Source: Nitrospirota bacterium (GTDB lineage Bacteria > Nitrospirota > Nitrospiria > SBBL01 > JAADHI01). From it: a DNA stretch of 36,810 nucleotides. The notes under the pieces are model-generated. The model was not told the origin of the DNA and did not search any database. It saw nothing but the letters and a program-made list of their open reading frames with translations. Where the stretch lies: assembly GCA_029261215.1 (NCBI GenBank), contig JAJDBT010000124.1, forward strand, positions 1 through 36,810. The letters are read 5' to 3'. The position numbers were made by a program, and so were the translations under genes. Shown here piece after piece: positions 15,713 to 24,036 of this stretch (position 1 is the stretch's first letter; every line of letters begins with the position of its first letter).

Positions 15713-17272
15713 TTACGAAACAATGAGTGAATCGTGATCCATTTGTGCGGGTTTTAAAATATGCATCAGCTCTAAAATGGTCGGAGCGATATCCGCGTGA
15801 ATGCCGGGCCGGAGTTTCTGCGTTGGGTTTGCAGACACCAGAATAAATGGGACGGGGAAGGTCGTATGGGCTGTGTGGGGTTGCCCTGTTTCGTAGTCGG
15901 TCATCTGTTCCAGATTGCCGTGATCCGCTGTAATGAGTACCACGCCTCCGGCTGAAAGTGTTGTATCGACAATGGATTTCAGTGCATGATCAATTGCATG
16001 GACCGCTTCAATCGCAGGATTCAGGCGTCCAGAATGCCCCACCATATCAGGGTTGGCAAAATTGACACAGATGAAATCATATTTATTTCGGGTAATTTGC
16101 TTGACGACGGCATCTGTTACTTCCGGCGCACTCATTTGTGGTTTTTGATCATAGGTTTTCACTTCCTTCGGGGAAGGGATTAAAATGCGGTCCTCTCCTT
16201 CAAAGGGTGTTTCCCGGCCGCCGTTAAAAAAATAGGTGACATGGGCATATTTTTCGGTTTCGGCGATGCGAAGTTGCTTGAGACCGAGACGGCTTAAGAC
16301 TTCACCGAGGATGGCTTCCAATTGAACCGGCTCAAATACCACGGGAAATTTGAAATCTGCACTGTAAGACGTCATGGACGCAAATGCAGCAAGGCGAATA
16401 AATCGGTTCCGCTTAAAGTCGGCGAATCCTTCTTCGGTAAAAGCGCGGGAGAGTTGTCGGGCACGATCCGCCCTGAAATTTAGATAAAATACGCTGTCCC
16501 CATCTTTCACCGTGCCGATGGTTTGACCTGCTTCGCAGATGACTGTTGGCAAGATAAACTCATCGGTCGTTCCCGCTTCATAATTTTTCTGGATGGCTTC
16601 TATTGCAGAAGCGGCTGTTTCTCCTTCTCCGGCTGTTATGGCGCGATAAGCCGCTTCTGTTCTGTCCCATCGTTTGTCTCGATCCATCGCGTAAAAACGA
16701 CCTGAAACAGTTCCAATTTTCCAGTCTGCCCCTGCAGGTGCAGTCCCCTGAAGCATTTTTTCCAGACGTTTGACATAGTCAAGGGCGCTTTGCGGCGGGA
16801 CATCCCGCCCATCTAAAAAGGGATGTACCCGGAGGTGTTGGATCTCTTGCTGACTGGCGAGCTCCAAAACGACAGCAAAGTGATCAATGTGACTGTGGAC
16901 ACCGCCATCAGAAATCAATCCCAGGAGATGAAGCGTTCCCTTGTGAGCCTTTGCGGCTTCAATTGTTGAAAGTAGTACCTGATTTTTAAAAAACGCTCCG
17001 TCTGAGATGGCTTGGCCGATTCGTGTCAGTTCCTGGTAGACGACCCGACCCGCGCCAATATTGAGATGTCCTACTTCTGAGTTTCCCATTTGCCCATCCG
17101 GAAGCCCGACGGCGTGGCCCGACGCTTCAAGCGTGGTATGTGGGTATTGTGCGAGTAAAGATTGATAAAATGAGGGGGCGGCCAGTTTTACGGCATTGGC
17201 ATCCGAGCGCGGATTGATCCCCCATCCATCCAGAATAACAAGCACAAGAGGCTTGGGGCGAGCCGGGATCAC
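15713..17272 (-). CDS. gpmI: 2,3-bisphosphoglycerate-independent phosphoglycerate mutase
   Basis: The 519-residue enzyme interconverts 3- and 2-phosphoglycerate in glycolysis and gluconeogenesis using two manganese ions. The first metal ligand is D15 in LVILDGWG. The phosphate-carrying Ser is S65 in QMGNSEVGH. HPFLDGRD, GRFYAMDRD, TADHGN and PHTAHTTFPVPFI complete the alkaline-phosphatase-type core. Length is normal for GpmI. Its start overlaps the stop of the LapA-LapB-like gene by four bases (ATGA), so it is the last gene of the rplU-obgE-proBA operon. Confidence 0.96.
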   Translation of the reverse strand: MIPARPKPLVLVILDGWGINPRSDANAVKLAAPSFYQSLLAQYPHTTLEASGHAVGLPDGQMGNSEVGHLNIGAGRVVYQELTRIGQAISDGAFFKNQVLLSTIEAAKAHKGTLHLLGLISDGGVHSHIDHFAVVLELASQQEIQHLRVHPFLDGRDVPPQSALDYVKRLEKMLQGTAPAGADWKIGTVSGRFYAMDRDKRWDRTEAAYRAITAGEGETAASAIEAIQKNYEAGTTDEFILPTVICEAGQTIGTVKDGDSVFYLNFRADRARQLSRAFTEEGFADFKRNRFIRLAAFASMTSYSADFKFPVVFEPVQLEAILGEVLSRLGLKQLRIAETEKYAHVTYFFNGGRETPFEGEDRILIPSPKEVKTYDQKPQMSAPEVTDAVVKQITRNKYDFICVNFANPDMVGHSGRLNPAIEAVHAIDHALKSIVDTTLSAGGVVLITADHGNLEQMTDYETGQPHTAHTTFPVPFILVSANPTQKLRPGIHADIAPTILELMHILKPAQMDHDSLIVS

Positions 17273-18639
17273 GGGGTGGTTTCCTCCATGACAGTGGTCA
17301 CATACGGAGATTCAATTAATGATTGACGGCTGCCTTTATCCACAAGAACAGGCGTCGCGCTATAGGTATTCCAGTCGCCACAACGCCCACAGCGGCCGGA
17401 CCATTCGACTGTATGAAAGTCGCACTTGGGGCAGTAAAAAGGAACCATAATCCGATTCTTGAGTTTTAATCCTTTTTTAAAGGCATCGACAGCAAAGGCG
17501 AGATCTCCACGCCGGACATGAATGTTCCCTATAATTTTATAGAGGTCGGGGAAGTTTTCGACTTGCGGCTCAAGTTCAACCAGGGTATCGAAGGCATCGT
17601 CGATCATTTCCAGTCGATAGTACAGTTTTCCCAGATAAAATTTGAGAACAATGCTGTGTCTGTTTTTGTCGATGGCTTCGTGGTAAATTTTCAGAATACG
17701 TTCCGGTTCACCTGTTTCAATAAAAAAATCTTCCAGGCGAAGTAATAAAATCAGATCACCCGTCATTTCGTAAGATTTTTCTAAAAGTGCGGCAGCGACT
17801 TTTGTTTTTCCTTCTGAAAAATGGGTGTCTCCCAAGCCAATATGGGCCGGAAGAAAGGTTTTATCCTGTTTAATTGCAGACTTAAACTGTCGTCTGGCCG
17901 CAGAGGCGTCTCCTTTTTTAAGAAGTTGTTTGCCACATTCGTACTTGATGCCCAGGAGCTTTAAGTGTTCCTTGTCCTTATCGGTATCGGAGAGATGCAA
18001 TTTGAGTATTTTTTCCTGAAGGCCATGCGCTTCCTCCCAGTGTTGAAGTTGCATGCTGATGTCCCGTAAACGCACCAAGGCCGTCAGATTGGTGCCATCT
18101 AGCTCTATCACCTCATTTAAAAATTGCATGGCTTCCTCGAAGCGTTCGGCGTCTTCGAGATCATGAGATAATGCCAGAAGCACTTCGATGTTTTGATCAT
18201 CATAGCTCCGCGCTTTTCGATGCAGGCGGATCGCCTCGTTAAAATTTCGTTCGATCCGGTGAATTTTGCCCAGTCGCAGGAGGCTGTTGTAGTGATTGGG
18301 ATCAATCGACAGAATTTTTTTAAATAAGGATGTGGCGTCACGGTAGCGTTTTGCGAGATAGGCATTCACGGCATCGGTATAATAGGCCTCCACCTGGGCA
18401 TTGCGTTTTTTTCGCCGTGTCTCTTTCCAGTTCGTGAAAAGATTTTTAATCTCTCGAATGCCAAAAGACGTAATCACCAAAACGCCGCCAAGTGCTGTCG
18501 AAAAAAGAATGAGTGCAGTGATTGACAATTCGAAAGAGGTGTCAGGGCTAACGTGAAAGACGACGCTTCCCGTATTTAAAGTTGAAAAGTAACCCGCGAC
18601 TGCCATTAAGGCAAAAAACAGGAGGATGAAGAGTGACAT
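17269..18639 (-). CDS. lapB: LapB-like TPR protein with a LapA-like membrane domain and zinc ribbon
   Basis: The 456-residue protein has two TM helices at about 2-20 and 38-60, a basic stretch (KETRRKKRN), then TPR-like helical repeats to about 395. It ends with a rubredoxin-like zinc site formed by C403, C406, C417 and C420 (CPKC...CGRC). The TPR plus metal-site order is that of LapB (YciM), which controls LpxC turnover and LPS assembly at the inner membrane. LapB normally has one TM. The first 75 residues here, with NTGSVVFHV between the helices, resemble LapA (DUF1049), the usual neighbour of lapB. I therefore read it as a LapA-LapB fusion. It lies four bases after rsfS and overlaps gpmI by four bases. 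Confidence 0.8.
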   Translation of the reverse strand: MSLFILLFFALMAVAGYFSTLNTGSVVFHVSPDTSFELSITALILFSTALGGVLVITSFGIREIKNLFTNWKETRRKKRNAQVEAYYTDAVNAYLAKRYRDATSLFKKILSIDPNHYNSLLRLGKIHRIERNFNEAIRLHRKARSYDDQNIEVLLALSHDLEDAERFEEAMQFLNEVIELDGTNLTALVRLRDISMQLQHWEEAHGLQEKILKLHLSDTDKDKEHLKLLGIKYECGKQLLKKGDASAARRQFKSAIKQDKTFLPAHIGLGDTHFSEGKTKVAAALLEKSYEMTGDLILLLRLEDFFIETGEPERILKIYHEAIDKNRHSIVLKFYLGKLYYRLEMIDDAFDTLVELEPQVENFPDLYKIIGNIHVRRGDLAFAVDAFKKGLKLKNRIMVPFYCPKCDFHTVEWSGRCGRCGDWNTYSATPVLVDKGSRQSLIESPYVTTVMEETTP

Positions 18640-18643
18640 CTGT

Positions 18644-19042
18644 TTACGAATGCCCCTTTTTAACGGTATCTAAATTGCGTGTGATTTCAGGGAGAGTGAC
18701 TTGAGGCGCATCGGCCCAAAGCCGATCCAGTCCATAAAATTCCCGAGACACCGGATTGAAAATATGCAGGATGACGTTCCCATAATCCATTAGAAGCCAA
18801 GTGGTGCTATCTCGTCCTTCAAGCCCGATGGGTTTCGTCCCTTCTTTTGAAAGTGCCTCATCCACGGCTTGCGAGATTGCCCGCATTTGGGGTTTGGAAT
18901 CTGCGGTACAGACGACAAAAAAATCGGCAAGAGAAGAAAGCGCGCTAACCTTGAAAATGACAATTTCTTCAGCGTGTCTTGATTGAGCCACTTCCCCAAT
19001 CAGGAATGCCCTTTTTTCCGCGCCCTCTGTGTTCTCAGGCAT
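18644..19042 (-). CDS. rsfS: Ribosomal silencing factor RsfS (Iojap/YbeB)
   Basis: The 132-residue protein has the RsfS core: EEIVIFKVSALSSLADFFVV, DSKPQMRAISQAVDEAL, GLEGRDSTTWLLMDYGNVILHIF and REFYGLDRLWADAP. RsfS binds ribosomal protein L14 and keeps the subunits apart during starvation. The ATG at 19042 is preferred because GCGAG lies about seven bases before it; a GTG two codons upstream (19048) is the alternative. It sits between nadD and the LapB-like gene, as in many genomes where nadD-rsfS are paired. Confidence 0.95.
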   Translation of the reverse strand: MPENTEGAEKRAFLIGEVAQSRHAEEIVIFKVSALSSLADFFVVCTADSKPQMRAISQAVDEALSKEGTKPIGLEGRDSTTWLLMDYGNVILHIFNPVSREFYGLDRLWADAPQVTLPEITRNLDTVKKGHS

Positions 19043-19062
19043 TTGCACGCTCGCTAAAATTT

Positions 19063-19746
19063 TTAGTAATTGTCATCTCCTCTATATAAGCTGTGATAAA
19101 TTATATAGGACTCTACGGAGTGAGGCAAGCGCTTTTTGGTCGTTTTTCCTGCCAGAATGTCCTTTCTGATGTCACTTGCAGAAACTTCAAAAGGGATAAT
19201 TTTTAAAAAATGGACCATTGTTTGAGGTGAGACCTTGAAGGCGTATTCTTCTCGTTGTCCTTTATCCAGCGCATCAAGGGCGTTTCGGTTAATGGCGGAG
19301 AGCGGCCCGAAGGCGGGAAGTGATGTGAAAGGAAGGGGGGGTCTGGAAATCACGACAAAATGACAACGTGTAAGTAAGCTTTCGGGAGATTTCCAGTTTT
19401 GAATTTGTGAAAAAGCATCAATGCCAATAATGAAAAACAGGATGTCCTCAGGGAATTTATTCCGTAATATGTCGATGGTGTCAATGGTGAAAGAAGGGCC
19501 AGCGCGCTTGATTTCAATGTCACAGGGAACAAATTGAGGTTTGTCTGAGAGAGCCAGCGTAATCATCTTCATCCGGTGTTCGGCGGGCAAAATGTCTTGC
19601 AGGTCCTTATGTGGTGGAAGCCCCGTGGGAATAAAGAGGATTAAATCCAAGTCGATACGGTTTAAGACCTGGGAGGCAATATGGAGATGCCCCTCGTGAA
19701 TTGGATTGAAGGTTCCCCCAAAAAGGCCGATCCGGCGCGGTTTCAT
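19063..19746 (-). CDS. nadD: Nicotinate-nucleotide adenylyltransferase
   Basis: This 227-residue enzyme makes deamido-NAD from nicotinate mononucleotide and ATP. The nucleotidyltransferase motif GGTFNPIHEGH is at about residues 10-20 and the C-terminal VSASDIRKDI corresponds to the ISSTxIR motif. I chose the ATG at 19746, which starts MKPRRIGLFGG as in the family, seven bases after the proA stop. A GTG at 19800 in the same frame would add 18 non-conserved residues inside proA. No strong ribosome site precedes the ATG, so it may depend on translation coming from proA. Confidence 0.94.
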   Translation of the reverse strand: MKPRRIGLFGGTFNPIHEGHLHIASQVLNRIDLDLILFIPTGLPPHKDLQDILPAEHRMKMITLALSDKPQFVPCDIEIKRAGPSFTIDTIDILRNKFPEDILFFIIGIDAFSQIQNWKSPESLLTRCHFVVISRPPLPFTSLPAFGPLSAINRNALDALDKGQREEYAFKVSPQTMVHFLKIIPFEVSASDIRKDILAGKTTKKRLPHSVESYIIYHSLYRGDDNY

Positions 19747-19753
19747 AAGCGTG

Positions 19754-21025
19754 TCATGATGTCCGGATTTGTCCGTCTCCGAGGATAATGAATTTTTCAC
19801 AGGTGAGTGCGGTCAGTCCCATGGGGCCGCGCGCATGGATTCTGCTTGTTGAAACGCCCATTTCAGCGCCCAAACCCAGTTCAAATCCATCATTCAAGCG
19901 GATTGAGCTATTCACAAAAACAGCGGAAGCATCGACTTCATTTAAAAAACGAGTCACGTGTGAATGATCATTTGTAATGATCGCTTCCGAGTGTGCTGAA
20001 CCATAGTGTGTGATATGGGCGATGGCGTCATCCATAGAAGAAACGATTTTAATGGCGAGTGTCAGGTCAAGGTACTCGGTTTGCCAGTCGGCTTCTTGTG
20101 CAGGCGCAAGCGCGTCGATGTTTCCCTGAAGGAGCGCCAGAGATTGCGGACAGGCCCGGATCGTGCCTCCCGCTTCTTGTAGTTTTTTTGCAAAGCGAGG
20201 TAAAAAATGTGGCGCGATATTTTTGTGTACGAGTAATGTTTCCATCGCATTACATGTGGCGGGTCGCTGGATTTTTGCATTCAGGCAAATGGATTCAGCC
20301 ATTTCGATGCTGGCTGTTTCATCGACGAAAGTGTGGCAGATGCCTTTATCGTGTTTCATGACAGGAATTTTAGAGTGCTCGACGACGGTGCGAATCAGTC
20401 CCTCGCCCCCACGAGGAATAATCAGGTCGATAGACTCCTCAAGGGTGAGCAGTTCAAAAATTGCTTTTCGGTCTGTGGTTTGGATCAGATTCACCGCGTA
20501 TGCAGGAAGGCCTTCGGCATCTCCCGCCGCCGCCAAAATTGCCGCGATGGCTGTATTAGAGTGAATGGCTTCTGATCCGCCCCGTAAAATAACGCCGTTA
20601 CCGGATTTAATGCAAAGCCCTGCGACATCGGCCGTGACATTGGGACGGGACTCATAAATAATGCCGATCACGCCGATGGGTGTTCTCATTTGTCCAACCT
20701 GAAGCCCGTTCGGTAAGCGTTTCATTCCCAGTATTTCACCCACGGGGTCGGGCAGCGCCGCGACCTGCCGCAAGCCATTGGCCATGGCCGTAATGCGCTT
20801 CGGGGTCAGGGTCAGGCGTTCGAGCATGGGCCCGGAAAGGCCTTTCTTTTTTCCGGCCTCCAAATCTTTTGTATTTTCATGTTCTAAAAAATCGGATCGA
20901 GCTTCTAGCTGATCCGCCATGACCAGGAGCGCGTTGTTTTTTATGCGAGTGGGGAGTTTGGCCAAGATGCGGGATGCCGCTTTAGTTGCCGCGGCCGCTT
21001 TTTGAATTTCGTCATGCAATGCCAT
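19754..21025 (-). CDS. proA: Gamma-glutamyl phosphate reductase
   Basis: The 423-residue enzyme carries out the second step of proline synthesis, reducing glutamyl-5-phosphate with NADPH. Family marks are IGVIGIIYESRPNVTADVAGL, SGNGVILRGGSEA, IPRGGEGLI and the catalytic Cys C258 in KIQRPATCNAMETLL. The length is as expected. Its ATG lies 14 bases inside the end of proB, so translation is coupled with the kinase that makes its labile substrate. Confidence 0.97.
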   Translation of the reverse strand: MALHDEIQKAAAATKAASRILAKLPTRIKNNALLVMADQLEARSDFLEHENTKDLEAGKKKGLSGPMLERLTLTPKRITAMANGLRQVAALPDPVGEILGMKRLPNGLQVGQMRTPIGVIGIIYESRPNVTADVAGLCIKSGNGVILRGGSEAIHSNTAIAAILAAAGDAEGLPAYAVNLIQTTDRKAIFELLTLEESIDLIIPRGGEGLIRTVVEHSKIPVMKHDKGICHTFVDETASIEMAESICLNAKIQRPATCNAMETLLVHKNIAPHFLPRFAKKLQEAGGTIRACPQSLALLQGNIDALAPAQEADWQTEYLDLTLAIKIVSSMDDAIAHITHYGSAHSEAIITNDHSHVTRFLNEVDASAVFVNSSIRLNDGFELGLGAEMGVSTSRIHARGPMGLTALTCEKFIILGDGQIRTS

Positions 21026-22151
21026 TGAGTATCACCAGATTATCACGATGAATCGCTTCATCTGCCCCTTTATATCCCAGGATTTCCTCGATCTGGGAAG
21101 ATTGAAGGCCCTTGATTTTCATCATCTCAGATGCATTGTAGTTCGTCAAGCCTCTGGCAATTTCTTTGCCTTCGGGAGATAGACAGCGAACGGTATCGCC
21201 AATTTCGAATTTTCCCTCGACGGAATGGATGCCAGAGGGGAGGAGAGAACGCCCTTTTTTTTTCAGGGCCTGGACGGCACCTTCATCCAGTATCAGAGCA
21301 CCTTTGATTTTAAGTGAATAGGCAATCCATTGTTTTTTTGAGGAAAGACGAACGGATTGCGGCAAGAACAGTGTCCCCACCGCTTTCCCTTCAAAAGCAT
21401 CTTTGAGCAGTCCGGGAACGGTGCCGTTTAAAATGAGTGTGGTGACGCCATAAGCCGCCACGTCGCGTGCCATTTTGACTTTGGAGGTCATGCCGCCGGT
21501 CCCACCGCTTGTTCCAGACTTGCTCGCCATGGCTTCAATTTCTTTGGTGACCGCTTCAATGCGCGAAATGAGTCTGGCATCCGGGTTTTTTCTGGGATCT
21601 TCTGTATACAGTCCATCCACGTCCGAAAAGGCAATCAGCAAGGAGGCATCCACCAAATGGGCGACTTGCGCGGCTAAATTGTCATTATCGCCCATCTTGA
21701 TTTCGTCCACGGTGACGGTGTCATTTTCGTTGATGATGGGCAAGACCTGATACTCGAGCAAAGTCATCAGGGTATTCCGGGCATTAATAAAGCGTTTTCG
21801 ATCGGTGATGCCGTCATGGGTCAGCAGGATTTGTGCGACTTTAATCCCGTGTGGCTCAAACAAGCGTTCATAGGCCCACATGAGTCGGCTTTGACCCACA
21901 GCGGCTGCCGCCTGTTTGATCGGGATGTTTCGAGGAGGGGTGTTCAGGCCCAGCTTTTCCATGCCACACAGCACGGCGCCTGAAGAAACGAGCAACACTT
22001 CGTGCCCCGCTTTTCTTAAGAGAGATACTTCTTCAGCGATTTTTGAAAGCCGGGTTTCGTTCAGGCCTTTGTCGCGCGAAGCGATCACTTTGCTCCCGAT
22101 TTTTAGAACGATGCGTTTGTATTGGTGAAGTGATGGGCGCTTGATGGACAC
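21012..22151 (-). CDS. proB: Glutamate 5-kinase with C-terminal PUA domain
   Basis: The 379-residue kinase phosphorylates glutamate at the first step of proline synthesis. It shows RIVLKIGSKVI, LLVSSGAVLCGM, INENDTVTVDEIKMGDND and GTSGGTGGMTSKVKMA, then a PUA domain from about residue 285 (KGALILDEGAVQAL, GDTVRCLSPEGKEIARGL). I chose GTG at 22151: AGAGGG lies about eight bases upstream and it follows the obgE stop by 16 bases. Longer in-frame starts would run into obgE. Feedback inhibition by proline is known for the family. Confidence 0.95.
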   Translation of the reverse strand: MSIKRPSLHQYKRIVLKIGSKVIASRDKGLNETRLSKIAEEVSLLRKAGHEVLLVSSGAVLCGMEKLGLNTPPRNIPIKQAAAAVGQSRLMWAYERLFEPHGIKVAQILLTHDGITDRKRFINARNTLMTLLEYQVLPIINENDTVTVDEIKMGDNDNLAAQVAHLVDASLLIAFSDVDGLYTEDPRKNPDARLISRIEAVTKEIEAMASKSGTSGGTGGMTSKVKMARDVAAYGVTTLILNGTVPGLLKDAFEGKAVGTLFLPQSVRLSSKKQWIAYSLKIKGALILDEGAVQALKKKGRSLLPSGIHSVEGKFEIGDTVRCLSPEGKEIARGLTNYNASEMMKIKGLQSSQIEEILGYKGADEAIHRDNLVILNGIA

Positions 22152-22167
22152 CGGATAATCCCTCTTG

Positions 22168-23232
22168 CTAGGGAATGGATTGGTCTCGAGAAACATAATC
22201 CAAAGATTGATGTGAATTATTTCGGTGCTGTTCAACGGTGATGCTCAGTGTGCGAATGAGGTCTGTTACGCCGTCTCCGGTTGCTGATGACACTTCAAAA
22301 AAAGGGATCTCTTTTTCAGCGCAGTGCCGTTGAATTTGTTCGATTTTTTCCCGGTTTCCCGCAATGTCTATTTTTGTTGCGGCGACAAAAAAAGGTTTAT
22401 CATGCATTTTGGGGTGATATCGATACATCTCTTCACGGATGACCTCAAAGTCATGAACCGGATCCCCCATCGCCATTTCTGAAGTATCAACCAAATGCAG
22501 TAAAGCCGTCGTGCGTTCCAAGTGTTTTAAAAACTGAATGCCGAGACCTTTTCCTTCGTGTGCTCCTTCAATCAAGCCGGGCACATCGGCAACGGTGACA
22601 TGTAGATCCCGGCCGTTTGATCCGCGCCATGTGGCCACGCCGAGATTGGGGTGGAGTGTTGTAAATGGGTAATCGCCTACTTTCGGATGTGCGCGGGTCA
22701 TTGCAGCCATCAAGGAAGATTTTCCGGCATTGGGAAAGCCCACAAGTCCGACATCGGCGAGCAGCTTGAGCTCCAGGGTGAGCCAGAAATCCTGCCCGAT
22801 GCCTCCGACTTCGGCTTCTAATGGGGCTTGTTGGGTCGATGACTTGAAATGCGTATTGCCCCGCCCCCCCTGGCCTCCTTTGGCCACAACGACACGTTGT
22901 CCTGCCATGACCAGGTCTCCCAGAATCTCTTCCGTTTCGAAATTTCGAATCAATGTGCCAACCGGAACAGGAATTATTCGGTCCGGGCTTGCTTTTCCGT
23001 AAGCCATGTGACCACTCCCGTGAACCCCGTGTTTGACCTTGTAATGCTGCTGGTATCGTAAGTCGATCAAAGTTGAAAGTTGAGGAGAGGCTTCAATCAC
23101 CACATCTCCGCCTTTTCCGCCGTCGCCACCATCGGGCCCGCCCTTGGGGACAAATTTTTCACGTCGGAAACTGACTGAGCCGTTACCTCCGTCGCCTGCT
23201 TTAACGTATATTTTTACTTGATCAATAAACAT
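22168..23232 (-). CDS. obgE: Obg GTPase (CgtA)
   Basis: The 354-residue protein has the glycine-rich Obg fold (FIDQVKIYVKAGDGGNGSVSF to about 158) and then the G domain. The P-loop GFPNAGKSS is at about 165-173, DVPGLIEGA at about 216-224 and ATKID near 285. It ends soon after the G domain, without the OCT extension found in some firmicutes. Obg acts in late 50S assembly and the stringent response. It follows rpmA after 85 bases holding a hairpin, and proB follows directly. Confidence 0.97.
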   Translation of the reverse strand: MFIDQVKIYVKAGDGGNGSVSFRREKFVPKGGPDGGDGGKGGDVVIEASPQLSTLIDLRYQQHYKVKHGVHGSGHMAYGKASPDRIIPVPVGTLIRNFETEEILGDLVMAGQRVVVAKGGQGGRGNTHFKSSTQQAPLEAEVGGIGQDFWLTLELKLLADVGLVGFPNAGKSSLMAAMTRAHPKVGDYPFTTLHPNLGVATWRGSNGRDLHVTVADVPGLIEGAHEGKGLGIQFLKHLERTTALLHLVDTSEMAMGDPVHDFEVIREEMYRYHPKMHDKPFFVAATKIDIAGNREKIEQIQRHCAEKEIPFFEVSSATGDGVTDLIRTLSITVEQHRNNSHQSLDYVSRDQSIP

Positions 23233-23242
23233 GGGAATTTAG

Positions 23243-23287
23243 AAAACCCTCTGACTGTGCCCGTACACATGAAAATCAGAGGGTTTA
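23243..23287 (-). terminator. Hairpin between rpmA and obgE (possible leaky terminator)
   Basis: AAACCCTCTGA and TCAGAGGGTTT form a perfect 11-bp stem around a 21-base loop. On the minus strand it is followed by TTTTCTAAATT, a weak T tail. It may reduce read-through from the highly expressed L21-L27 genes into obgE and the enzymes beyond, or mark an mRNA processing site. Confidence 0.55.
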
Positions 23288-23317
23288 AATAGCGTGTTTG
23301 AAGAAATATAGATATCT

Positions 23318-23578
23318 TTACGGATTGGCAGGGTAAATCGAAACCTGTTTTCTGTCTCGTCCGGCACGTTCAAACTGAACAACGCCTGTGATTTTGGCAA
23401 AAAGTGTATCGTCTTTTCCAATGCCGACGTTGGCGCCGGGATGAATTTTTGTTCCACGCTGTCGCACGAGGATGTTGCCTGCCAAAACATGTTCACCACC
23501 AAAGCGTTTTACGCCCAATCGTTGTGCATTACTGTCGCGGCCATTTCGAGAGGAACCGACCCCTTTTTTATGTGCCAT
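23318..23578 (-). CDS. rpmA: 50S ribosomal protein L27
   Basis: This 86-residue protein starts [17 protein letters not shown] and contains RLGVKRFGG and [13 protein letters not shown], the standard L27 sequence. The N-terminal arm reaches the peptidyl transferase centre. The start has no cleavable extension of the firmicute type. It follows rplU after three bases, the usual arrangement. Confidence 0.98.
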   Translation of the reverse strand: MAHKKGVGSSRNGRDSNAQRLGVKRFGGEHVLAGNILVRQRGTKIHPGANVGIGKDDTLFAKITGVVQFERAGRDRKQVSIYPANP

Positions 23579-23581
23579 TTG

Positions 23582-23896
23582 TTACTCCTTCACAATTTCA
23601 GAGATTTTGAGCCGAGTAAACGCCTGACGATGTCCTCTGCTTTTTCGATAATTTTTCCGGCGCTTTTTCTTAAAGACAATGATTTTTTTAGAGCGCCCTT
23701 GTTCAAGGACTTCGCCGATTACCTTTGCGGTCTTCAGAATTTCCGGATCAACTGTGATTCCTTGCTCATCTTGTAGCATCAGGACGGAGTCAAACGTGAT
23801 CGACTGACCGACCGGAACATCATATTTTTCCAGATCAATAACATCTCCGGCGGTTACCCTGTGTTGGCGACCTCCTGCTTCCATGACTACACGCAT
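23582..23896 (-). CDS. rplU: 50S ribosomal protein L21
   Basis: The 104-residue protein matches L21 in length and in the tail KTAKVIGEVLEQGRSKKIIV then KKRRKNYRKSRGHRQAFT. The start MRVVMEAGGRQHRV is a diverged form of the usual MYAVIETGGKQYRV. AAGG sits before the ATG. It is the first gene of the minus-strand operon running to gpmI. Confidence 0.97.
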   Translation of the reverse strand: MRVVMEAGGRQHRVTAGDVIDLEKYDVPVGQSITFDSVLMLQDEQGITVDPEILKTAKVIGEVLEQGRSKKIIVFKKKRRKNYRKSRGHRQAFTRLKISEIVKE

Positions 23897-23944
23897 TGTG
23901 TTTACCCTTCCTAAAAATGAATAGATTTTGCTATAAAGAGAGTA

Positions 23945-23974
23945 TTTCTACCACAACTATTTAAATCCTGTCAA
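23945..23974 (-). promoter_or_regulatory. Promoter of the rplU-gpmI operon
   Basis: On the minus strand TTGACA (23974-23969) is followed after 18 bases by TAGAAA (23950-23945), preceded by TGG, which makes an extended -10. The -35 is perfect and the -10 matches at four of six bases. The leader to rplU would be about 40 bases. It lies in the 140-base gap behind the DUF1302-like gene. Confidence 0.7.
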
Positions 23975-24036
23975 TTAAAAGTGATTGCTTCATGGCCTTG
24001 TTTTCGCTTTGAAGTGTTGTGCCCTGCTTGATCTGG

